Of a stretch of 64,000 nt of DNA, positions 23,701 through 35,700 are shown one piece after another. The position numbers were made by a program, and so were the translations under genes. The notes beneath the pieces were generated by a model. That model saw nothing but the letters and a program-made list of their open reading frames with translations, did no database searches and was not told the origin of the DNA. The stretch lies in the NCBI GenBank assembly GCA_013350335.1, contig CM023536.1, positions 11,366,207 to 11,430,206 of the forward strand. The letters run 5' to 3'. Within the stretch, counting starts at the first letter, position 1. Every line of letters begins with the position of its first letter. This DNA comes from Chimonanthus salicifolius (lineage: Eukaryota; Streptophyta; Magnoliopsida; Laurales; Calycanthaceae).

Positions 23701-26700
23701 AGAAAAGAAATAACCTCTATATGACTTTATCGACCTAGAAAATGCCTATGATTACCAAGGAAATTAATTTGGAGAAGTCTAAGAAATAAATACATTTCCA
23801 ACGACTATGCTGAGATAATTCAAAATATGTACGAGGATGCAACCAGTTGCATTAGAACCGTTTGTGGTGAGACAACGGAATTCCCTGTTGGAGTGGAACT
23901 CCATCAAGGATCCGCTTTAAGCCTATACTTGTTTGTACTAATCATGGACGACATAATGTCAAGGATTCAAGATAAAGTGCCATGGTGTGTTTTTTGCGAA
24001 TGATATAGTATTAATTAATGAGACGAAATAACAACTTAATGTTGGGCTAGATTTGTGGAGGAGAATGTTAGAGTCAAATGGCTTAAAAATTAGTAGAACT
24101 AAAATAGAATATATGGAATGTAAATTTAGTGGGTTAGACGATAGTGAGGGTAACTCAATAAAGATAGGAAACGATTTAGTTGTACATTGTGATAAGTTTA
24201 GATACTTGGGCTCTATTGTAGAATCCCAAGGAGGTTTCGACTTAGATATTACGAATAGGATAGGAGTGGGGTGGGGAAACTGTAGATAAGCTAGCGCTTG
24301 TGCAATAAACAAGTCCTCATTCGCCTAAAAGGACGATTTTATAAAATTGTTATTAGACCTGTGATTCTTCATTAAGGAGAGTGTTGGGCAATGAAAAAAA
24401 GACAAATAAACAAAGTTAGAACAGTGAAGATGCATATGCTACGTTGGATAAGTGGTTTAATTCTAAAGATAGAGTTAGAAATGAACGCATTAAAGATAGC
24501 TTTGCTAGATAACAAATTGAGAGAAACTCGTTTGAGACAGTTTTCTTCTCGAGGCCTCAGAGGGTCTTCGAGTACTCAGACCTGAGAGTCAAATTTTTGG
24601 ATTTATTGTCTGTCATTTTTTCCTGTTCTCTAATAAATCCTCTTCGAGCATTCGAGGGCATGTAGGAAGGAATGACAGACAGTAAATCTAGAAATTCAAC
24701 TCTCGAGTCCGAGTAAGTCATGTTAGTAGAAGACCAAGCACAACCCCAATGCGTAGAGTTGAAAGGCTATGGATTGAAGGCAATAGGAGGAGAAGCCAAC
24801 CTTCGAAAACATGGAGGGGATAAAAAAGGACATGTCAAACTGTGGAGTGGCTGATGGTATGGTTTATAGATAGGTTTAATTGGAGAAGAATAACCCGATA
24901 AAGCCGACCCCAGATAGTTGGGATTACTGGATGATGATGATGATAAGCTCTGCCCATCAACAGGGAAGAACACAAGGAGCATTTCCTACAGTTGTTGGAC
25001 TTTAGAGGACAAGGCAGGATGCCCAACTCCATTAGAACTGTGTTAGCATCTTCTTTGTCCAGGGAAGAGATCCCCAATCTTCTTCCTATTCGAATAATTT
25101 CCATGCTAGCCGCAATAGAGTATCCCCTCTTCCTTAACAACTCCAAACCCACCATATTAGCATTCTGTGAAAGATGCTTTCCACCATTCCCCCATTGAAT
25201 TGGGTTGTCCCGGATTTTTTTTGGTGATCTCCACAGAAAGGGGAGAGCAGTCACCATCTGTGTGCCGAAAAACTCCTTCTCTGCAACCAACATTGCCTTT
25301 TTCTCTAGCAAAGGGTGATGTCACCAACATGTTGTTGTTGGCAAGCTCTTTGTATTGGGAGTCTTTCCTCCTCCAGCCCTTAGGGCTATCGTTATTGGAA
25401 GGGGAGCCAATCAACACCCCTTCATTTCTGTTGACTCCTTTAAAACCCCCTTTAGTCTATTTGAAACCTTGATATCCCAAGAGAGCACTAGAACAGTTTT
25501 TGTTAATGTTAAGTTTATAGCACATGGGCTGACCTCTTGGGCTAACTCCTTATGCATAGAAGCCCAACGACTCTTTCCTGGGCCAGCTCATCACTTGCAG
25601 GGCCATCATTCTTACCCGACAACTCTTCCTAGATGAAAAAAATCTTCTAACCGCCAAGCCCTCTTGCTTTTCACCCCCACATGTGAGCTTATTTTCCTGT
25701 TTTCCTTCTTACCCTTAGATTTAAAAGGTTTCTCATTTATATCACTCCACCCATTTGCTCCCTCTACACAACACCTCCCCTTTATCCATTCCCTAGCTTC
25801 CATGACATCCCCCATGGAGTCTCTCAATTCTTCCCCTTCCTTGACGTGTGTACTCAATACGTGGGAAGGGCTCAGCTCCTTCGTCGCCTCACCGCTATTA
25901 TGACCAGCTCTTCCAACTTCTCCGACAACTAGATTTGCGGTGAAAGGACAAGCTCTGTCGTCCTTTCATGTAGTGACCCGACCCGAGGTAACGGGACAGT
26001 AGTAGTGAGTCGGGTCAATCAGAATTTGATATTGTGTATGTTAGTGTATTATTGTATTTCATTAAACTATATTTGGAAAATAAACTTCAAAATTAAGAAT
26101 TTAGTGTTCAAATCCTTATTCGTAGAAAGTTAAAGTAGATAGAAAGAAAATTTAAAATAAATAAGTGAGAAGGGATAAATAGAAAATTAGTTGTTAACTT
26201 AGATTCTAATTCCCCTAAGTTAGAATTTCAATTAGAAGTATTCAATTAAGAATGTGAAATCAATAAATAAGTTCCAATTTTAAGTGTCTAGAATTTAATC
26301 GATGATTGACAAATTAATAAAAGAGAAATAAAGGACAATTTATTAAAATTAATAATTTAAAGGGACTCACCTTCCCTAGTCAAAATTAATTGTCCAAAAT
26401 TCCTTCACCTTGAGATTTGTCTAGTGAGATTTTTATCTTACCTATAAAAATGTATATATATAGATTTTTTTTCAGAGAATAGAAATTACCCAAATCGTGT
26501 GGGGCCTTTGGACCCACACTCCTCTCGATTTTTATCTTTATTTTCCCTAAGTTCCCTTCGACCCTCTTATCCCCCGAATCCCTAAACTCCCGATGGAAAT
26601 CCAAGGTTCCACTGCCGCACCTAACAGGAAGTTTTTCCCAAAATTGGATTTCTTCTTCCTTTCCTTTCTCGATTGGGACTCAAATCCCTTATTTCCTTTT

Positions 26701-29700
26701 CCAAAACGGAAACTACCCAAAATCCCAAAGCAAAAACCAATTGTACCTTCCGTGTTTGAAGATTGGCCGACCCTATCAACTATATAGACTCGACGGGAGA
26801 GGGAAAATCCCTATTTGCTATCCCAAGCACCGCATTCTCTCTCTCTCTCTCTTTCTCTCGGTATCTTCCTCACTTCTTTTTCTCCTCTCCCACTGCTGTG
26901 ACGGTGATTCCAGTGGAACCCAAGCAACAACGACCAGGAGAAGCAGGCCCAAAACACCACCGTCAGCCCAGTTGATCTTCCCAACGGTTGGCAACCCTTC
27001 TTCTCACAGCCAACGTTGTGTTATAGGTATTTTCATGGTTCAAATCTTCAATCCTTCAATATTTTTACGGAGTTTAAATCTAAACGGAAATACCCTACGG
27101 TCCCTTTAAGAGATTATGACCTATGGTTTGGGGATGACCTTCAAGAGGTTGAGCTCTGAGCCACACAACCAAGAAAATCCTATTGCCCATATTGATTTTC
27201 AAGACTACTACATCAATTCGGTGTCCATCTTGTGAGTTGGGTCTGGGCAGTGTGCTTAGGTGAGGCAGTAGGCATGCCCCTGTTGTCCTTTATGATGCCT
27301 AGTGACCCTTCACCCACAACCGTTCCAGGTGGATTTCAGTATTTGTTTAATTATATTGTATGACTAAGGTAATTAATGAATCTCATATTTTTAAACAATC
27401 TTATCACCTTATTGAATTATACATTGCATGCTTTTAAACTGGTAAATGTCTATCCTTTCAAAGTAGTTACAACTGAGTCTTATATTTCAAAGAAACAAAA
27501 AAAACTTCAAAGTATGTTGATTTGCCAAAGTTTTTTCCCATTTTTGTATTTTGTCAGCGTGAATTTAATATTCGCTCAATTAGTATTTCAACCTATTTAT
27601 CTAAAATAATATAGGTATTTTGCACCCTCTGTAATTACTTTAATTTATAGTAACAAATCTGATTTTTTCCTTAAAGGTTTTGCCTAAGTTATGATAATAT
27701 ATAATCTAAACCGGTATGGATTTTCGTTTACTAGTTTGTTCTATTTTACTACACTTGTATATAATAAAGGATTTTGGAATTTACAATAGATATCTAAGCA
27801 TTTTCTTATTTTATTTTCCAACCTATTGGTCAAGATATTCCTACAAGACCCCTTAAAGTGGCTAACTCATGTCCAGGTTTTTATCTCATCTTCTTCAGTT
27901 TCGCCTACTTTCCCTTTCTATTCTTAATGCTTTAGCATCTTCTTACTGCTATTTAAACCATATATGAATATATAAATTCTATGGTTTATGATTTTGAATC
28001 CTCGTTACAGTTGTTATTGTACAACCTTTGTATATCTATGTTCAAACTAGTTTTGAGAAAAGAAAGCAGACCGTGAGTGGAAGATTATTATTGTTTTGTA
28101 TCACTATAGGTGTAAGTGCTAATATTCTATTTTTATACGGTTTTCATCGTGTATTAGCACCAAGTTGGGTTAGGCATGACTCGGCCATATAGTGTATGGA
28201 CTCAACCTTCACCTTTAACCTTGGACCTTAGTATGACCTATAGACTAGAGCTGAGACAGCAACACACCTTACTTATATTCAATGTACATTTCCAAAGAGA
28301 CCTAATAATCCTCATATTAATCGTACTTGAAATCTTCAAAACATTATTCGCAGCAAACCTTGGGCTTCAAGGCTAATTATCACTTGGAAGCTACGTGGAC
28401 TTCTCATTCGCACTACATAAACTTCTAGGTGAGGGAAATAATTCACTACATACTTTTGAACATGATTTCTTATATTATGTATTTAGGCAATGAAAATATT
28501 GTATTTTGTTGTATGAATGGAATATAATTGTTGGATCTAGAATAGACTGGGTGTATGTTAATAATGGTTGTGACCCGATGTTCACTTACAGTAGTGTAAG
28601 GGAGATTTTGGCTAAACATTCTACTGGCCATGAGGAGACTCAGTCCGTCCGGATCAGGAATCTAACAATTAATGTTGTTGAAAGATCCAATGATTTATAT
28701 GCGTAGATTGATGATTATTTGTAGGTATCGTTGAATTATTAATCTTGATTGGACATCTTTGAATGTTAATTTATATAATTCAAATAATTATGATACTTGG
28801 ACTATTGCTACGTTTATTTCAAGGTATATGCATGCTATGGCAAATGAGATATTGATTATGAGATAATAATCTGCTTAGAATGGAAGTCATAATTCTATAA
28901 GCATGTTATAATTAATTAAGCATGTTGATTGGCATTGAGCATAGCATTCTTATATTCATAGCATTGGGTATGAAGGTGCGATCCATGATTGTCACGAAGA
29001 CCACGACGGTGGTAGTGTTGTTAGCCTCACTTTAAGTAGGAAGACCACTACGGTGGAATAGATGTGATATCCGTGACAAGTCATGAGGGTTGTTATTTGG
29101 TGGTAGGTTGTGTTATCCTCACTTTAGGTGGGAAGGCCACTAAGGCAATGTTGTGTTATCCTTGATTCGTCGAGAAGGCCACCAAATCTCAGTAGATATA
29201 AATGATGGGTTGGAATATGGCATTTTGCATTGAGCATTACATTTTTGCAAAGGCATGAGCATGAAATAAATTGTTATTTATGTTTACTTGAAATATCATG
29301 TGAGAAAGTACGGATATCATATGCTATGTTTGTGTTGTTTTCTTCACTGGGCATGGAGCTCATCCCTTATATTACATGCAACCCCTTGGACTTGGGTCTA
29401 GACGATAATCAAAGCTGAGCTTAGAAGGCGAAGAGTCGATGAAGAATACTTGGAAATGCATAGTTTATTGAAGAATTTAGTATTTAGATTATAAATTGAT
29501 TTTTTATTTGATTTGAGACTTTGAGGAATTTGCTTATTTGTTTATTTTAGTTTGTGGAAACTTGGATAATAAATTCAAGTATGGATTAAATTTGAGAACG
29601 CTATGATTTGATTGATTTGGGATTGTGAGTGAGTTGGTGAGTTTAGAAATTTTTATTTGATAGAATATTTTCTCTCTTTAAGTTATATGGAATGATGAAT

Positions 29701-32700
29701 GGAAATGTTAGGTTATTTAGCAGGTTATGGACATGAGGAATTCGATGGCTTGTGAATATAGATATGTTTGTTTGGAAATAAATAAATAAATATATATATA
29801 TAGCTACGGATTTATGATGTAAGACCCGTTTAGGGCAGCAGGTGATCTAAATTTGTGTAGTCAGATCACGCCCGTTTAGGTGTTGGAAGGCGGGGCGTGA
29901 CATTTCGTCCTCCTAGACCAGTTGTTCTCTAATTTCAACTAAGTATTTAGCCTCTTCATTCCATATTGACACCTCATTTGGAAGAGATTCAAAAGGCTTC
30001 ACCTCTATTAGCATGTGTAATTCCACAAAGTCCGTCCTCCTCAGATTTTTTTCGTCTTCTTTTTTGAAACATTGACTAAATATCCTTAAAATACTATGGA
30101 AATACAAAAAGTACAAAGCGGGGTCCGAGTATAGGAGATATATACTCAAAGCCAACAAAGAGAAAAAAATAAACAAGCAGAGAATAAAGAAAAAGAAAGC
30201 AACAAACATCCTCCCAACAAGAATCCAAAAGAAGCCCCCAAACCCCAAAAGTACAATACTAGAGGGGAGAGAAGAATTTCAAAGATGGAGTATGTAAATC
30301 TTTGATTTCTTCGTCAATCTGCAAACTTTGCCAAGCTTACTCTCGAATGCTCTAGTGGCCTTTTCGTACCATCCCAATAAGTGGGAAACCAAAGTAATAT
30401 ATATACCCATACCTTCCTTATCGAAATGAAGCTTGACGATCTCCAAATCTCGAGACGGGAGAACATCAGCCTCCACTTCTTATCATCCAGGTGATCCAAA
30501 ACACAAGTAAAGCACATCTGCCATTGAAATGAGCTCGTTCAACCTCGCGATCAAAGAACAACAAAGCCAGACCTTTGTTTCTAGTAGATCCTCCTCCTCC
30601 AACATGAGTTCAAATACAAGTATGTTGTCATGTGCTTCTCGGTATTAAACCCTAACTAACATATAGTGCATGTCTCTCTCTTCTTTTGGAACTTCCCCAT
30701 TCTGAACCACCTTCACTTGTTTCTTCTCACCACACGGTAATTGCCCTTGGACAACTGAGATATACTTATCTCCTCTTTCCCAACTCCACCTATCTCCTTC
30801 CCGTTATCCCTTCGACCAAACAGTGGCAGTTGAACCAACAGTTTCTTACCCAATACTTTCGTTCCATTCAGAGCCCATATTGCCTTTTCAGCATGTAACC
30901 CACTATCCATCCTTACAAAAGCAAAGATCCTCTCCTTTGCATCTCTTTTTTTTCTTTTTGGAATGAAAACGTCCATTACCATCCCCCATCGCTTGAACAC
31001 CATCACTAACCAACCCAATGTCACCCTCTCTGGTAGACTTGAAACAAAAAGAATAAAAGAACTTCCTTGTCCAGACGAACAGTTGCCTCTGTGATCCACC
31101 TTTTCCCATTTCCCACCATCCTCGACCCCTTATCTGCCATCTTGCGGTCCATGGCCTCGCTCTCCTTGTGGTTCCGGACCCTACTCCATTCCCAATCTCA
31201 TTCGTTGTCTCATAGGTGGTTGTTTAAATGAATTCTACAGTTGATAAAGGGTTTTATTTAACTGTCTATTTACTTAGTTTAAATCTTATGTCATATAAAT
31301 TTCATGAGATTAATTTCTTTTATATTTATACACCAATAATATTTCTTTAATTTCATAAGACAATGAATTCAACAATGTTTTTTTTTTTTTGGAAAAGTTC
31401 ATTAATCAAGAAAAGGAAACAAAGGGAGCAAGCACAGACCACAAGCAACCCAAAAGAAAGAAAACAAGAACAAACACTCTCAAAATTACATCAAGATAAT
31501 CATAATCTCCAAAGAAAGTGAAACACCCTGATGAACCAATTCATCAGCATCTGAATTGACCGAGCAAAGGGCCTAAGACATTGAATATCCAAAAGACCGC
31601 ATGCAATGATGAATCTTATCAATTTTATCCAGATAGTACCAAGGACAAGGAGACCCCGCAGCCCAACTGATGACGATCTTAGAACCACCTTCTAAGATAC
31701 TCCCAACAGCTCCCAACTCTTCCAATGCCAACACACCTCTCCACAAAGCATATAGCTCCACATCCAATATAGACCCATGACGAAGAGGACCTGCAAAGGA
31801 TGGAACCGAGCCACCAAAACTATTCCGAATAATCCCTCCATAGCCAGCTAACCCGACCTCTTGCATCAAAGTTAAGTTTAAAAAGACCCGTCGTAGGAGG
31901 AGACCAACCCACTGATCTAGCCGAAGTTGCCTGAGGCAAGAAGAAATCTACTAAATTCCAAGCTCAACAAATATCTGAAACCACCACTCTCCGGAATTTA
32001 CCAGAACCCACCATACACCAAGCCACTTTGTTCTTAATAACTTCAACAAGATGTATAATAGAACACTCTTTCCCTTTAAAGATTTTAGAATTTCGCACCA
32101 ACCATATAGACCACACTATGCTCAAAACAGTAGCCGCCGAAAGAAACTTTCTAAAAGCACTACCACAAAAAATAACTTCTTCATTAAATAAGTCTAACCA
32201 ACACTTTGGCAAACAAAAGTCCAACCCTAAGAACTGAAAAAAGCAACACCAAATCTGTAAGCAAATCTACAATGCACCAGCATATGATTAACAGACTCTT
32301 CATCAGCCAAGCACATGGGACAATCATTAACTATGAGCATATGAGGCACCCTCAAATTATCTATCGTTAGAATTCTCTCCAAACCAGACAACGAACCAAA
32401 CAACTTCACCTTTAAAGGGGCAACTGTTGGAATAATTAGAGTTATTATGTCATTAGGATTATTTGCTTGAGTTAATCTTTAATTAAGAGATATATTCGGT
32501 GTGTGATTAGTTTAGAGTTTGAGTTTGAGTGTGATAGCTTTAGGGTTGGCTAGAGGTTATATATACATGTAATAGCTTAGTTATCAATAATATACAGTTT
32601 ATTTTTTTTTCTACATGGTATCAGCTAGAATTCGATCTTGAGTGTGCCTTCAATAAAGGTGCCTCTTCTCTTCTCTCTCTGCCGGAGGAGGTAAATTGGC

Positions 32701-35700
32701 AGAGGGAGGGAGGGACATCAAGAAGAAATCCCAGAGGCATAGAGAATTCACCCTTCCAGATTTTCAAATTCACCCTAGGCACTTCCCCATAAACCATCAG
32801 CTTATTAGGAAATGATTTAACTGTAAAAAACCCATGAGAATCTGGTTGCCATATACGCCTATCAGCACCACTCCCCACTATATAAACACTACTCAACTGA
32901 GCCATTAATGACATCCTATCCTCCAATTGCCGTCTAAACTGAGGACACCAAACAACCTTGCCTTGATGAAACTCCAAACACATCTGAACCTTTACATCTT
33001 TATCCGACGTAAGAGAAAAGAGAGTAGGAAATATGTTAGCCAAAGGAGCATCACCCACCCATTTATCCTTCCAAAAGATAATCTGCTCCCCAGAACAAGC
33101 TCGATACCTGATATATGAGTTGAAAAACATAGAGATAGAGCTGACTTCTTTCCCAAAACTAGACAATCTTCTAGAATCACCAGATACTCGCTAGCCCAAG
33201 ATATTTAACCTATACTTATGCTGAACAATACACTTCCATAGACCATCTGATGACTCCCCCAATCTCCAAAGCTACTTTCCCAGAAGAGCAATATTAAACA
33301 ATCGAATAGGCCTAATACCCAATCCCCCTTCCTTCACTGACTTGCAAACCTGAGGCCGCAACCAAGTGAAACTTCCTTTTATCCCTATCATCATTCCACA
33401 AAAAACTTTCCTGAATACTTTCCAACTTTTTTAGCACAGCATCTAGGCACTTAAACACACTTCAAAAACAAACACGGAGGCTAGAAAGAACATATTTGAT
33501 TAAAACAATTTTCCCCCAATCGATAAAAACCTTCCCTTCCAACAAGAAAACCTTTTCTCCAACAAGATGAATTCAACAATGTTACCAAATGTTATACAAA
33601 TCAAATGACTTATTTATGTTTCCTTTAGGTGGTCAAAGTGAATGTGTCTTTGTTTCAGGTGAGCATGGAATCCAAGAAATCAAAGAAGAAGTAAAGCTAG
33701 GGCGATGGTACCATTTGTCGGTTGGTCTAGACCTGCCTTTCAATTGAGTTTTAAGATTCAATCAGTTCACTTATCCAACGGTCTACAACGAGGCTCACAC
33801 CAAAAACAAATGCGAGTGGCTTGCGGCAGACCATTCCTTTATAGAACAATTCTTATGAGAACTTCGGTTTGTAGAGTCCACACTAGACCTTATGGATCCA
33901 ATTCCGCCCTTACCCCCCACCTACCCACCGTGAGTTGCACATGTACCCAATTTGACACCAATAAAGCCAATTGATCTAACCCGATGAATTTCCACTATTA
34001 GATAAATGTGAATATTTTAAGGCCATAGAAAACAATGCTTCTCTCATATAATCAAGATGAAAAAAAAAATGGATAACATGTGTATCCAATCAACTCCTCT
34101 TTTATCGAATCAAGATGAAATTTTATATGCACTATATACAAGCCAAGGCCTTTCAAACTCATCCATCCATGTAGGCCTAGGCGGGCTCCCTTCAGATATT
34201 CTCAAAAAAAAAAATCATGAAAACTAGTTCTTAGGGATCCTTGTTATATACTCACTCCGTCCCAAAATACCTGTCCTATTTCGAATTTTTTTATTTTTTA
34301 AAGATTGTTTTCACATGAAGCGCGCCAAAAGCCTATTAATAGATTCTCTAAATCAATACGAACTTGGTATGAATGATTTTGAAGTAGGAAGATTACAAAT
34401 AACCCTCAATGAACTTAATTTAATATTTAGTGAGCCTTGCCTAACCATGCAGTAATGCATGATTCCAGACGATGAGAGTCGGAGGTGGAAATAATTACAG
34501 AATGCTGCATATAGGTAAGTCAAAGCTTATAAAAGAAGGTCATCCTCCCATCACATTAGAAGATGATTTGGAGCTCATTGAAAAGGTTAAAGCAGAAATA
34601 GTAATCTCGGCCGATATGATATAACTTTATCGGCCGATATCTGATATATATCGCCGATATCGGCCGATAAAGGTGGTTTTTTCTTAAAAAAAAAAATTCT
34701 CGGCCGGAATCCGAATATCGGCAGATATCGGATATCGACTGATATCGAGATTTATACCCTTGGGTTAAAGTTTTGATATAATGTGAAAATAAAAGAAATA
34801 GGACAAATAATTTGGGACAATTCCAAAATACATATAGGATAAGTATTTTGGGACAAAGGGAGTATATAATATATATAACAAATATTCCCTGAGAATAGTT
34901 CTCAACTTCTGAAGTTATAAACAGAGTCTTGTAATGTGGGGTTGGGCTTTAGTTCCTCTTTAGCGGATTTCTCCACTTCTTTGTTCTCTCTTTTGAATTA
35001 ATGAAGTTATCTTTCAAAAAAAAAAAAAAAACAGTTCTCATGAGAACTAGGGCTGTGGGGCCCATAGTAGACTTTATGGATCCAATCTCCCCTCACACCC
35101 ACCTACCTCCTGTGAATAACACATGTATCCAATTTGACACTAATTTGAATTTTAAAACTCATTGATCTAACTCGATGAATTTCCATCGTTGGATAAATGT
35201 AAAATTTTGAGGGCCTTAAAAAATGTAGCGCCTCTTATCCAATCAAAGATGAATATATAACAAAGATCACCTCAAAAGAATTTGCATGAAGTTTGGTGTA
35301 AACTTTGAATTGTGGGGCCCATAGTACATCAAATGGACCCATTCCTCCTTATACCCATCTACCTCCAATGAATTGCACCGATGCCCAAATTGACACCAAT
35401 TTGAGTTTTAAAGCCTATTGATCTAACTCGATGAATTTTCATCATCAGATAAATGTGAAATTTTGAGGGTCTTAAAAAACATGGCTCCTCTTATTTAATA
35501 AAAATTAAATTTTGTAGGCACCATATACAAGTCAAGGTGCACCAAACCCACCCATCCATGTGGGCCCAAGTGGGGCCGTCAGAGAGCTTGCACCAGATGT
35601 CGTGAAACTAGTTTGTATATATATATATATATATATAGGGAATTGATTGGTGCACCAAAATGAGTGAAATACTCATTTTGCCCAAACAAATGGGAAGAGG

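Larger units (their letters stand above)
25969..29902 (+). mobile_element. 3.9-kb solo-LTR-like insertion
   Basis: The block starts TGTAGTGACCCGACCC and ends GGGGCGTGACA, LTR-type TG...CA ends. The flanks TTTCA (25964-25968) and TTTCG (29903-29907) are a 5-bp duplication with one change. LINE ORF1 sequence continues on both sides. Inside are a TATA-like CTATATAGACTC at about 26780, a (CT)n leader, and a degenerate GAAGACCAC/GGTGG repeat near 29000-29200. No gag, protease or polymerase is present. Long LTRs of this kind occur in plant Gypsy elements; the family is not assigned. Orientation is from the TATA-like box. Confidence 0.65.
20541..31152 (-). mobile_element. L1-type LINE split by at least four later insertions
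   Basis: Read from high to low coordinates on the minus strand, the pieces are ORF1 with an RRM (about 31152-30313), its continuation (30055-29903 and 25968-24945), ORF2 starting MRILTWNVRDLG at 23122 with an L1-type endonuclease, a post-endonuclease linker, and a zinc-binding/RNase H end (20900-20560). Later insertions are a LINE tail (about 30056-30312), a 3.9-kb LTR (25969-29902), a LINE tail plus an RTE element (23163-24944) and a SINE tail (22712-22796). The RT core is not readable. All frames are broken, so the element is dead. Confidence 0.8.

Noticed and set aside
26386..27609. Open frames in the 3.9-kb LTR as genes
   Set aside because: They lack domains and lie in promoter/leader-like LTR sequence.
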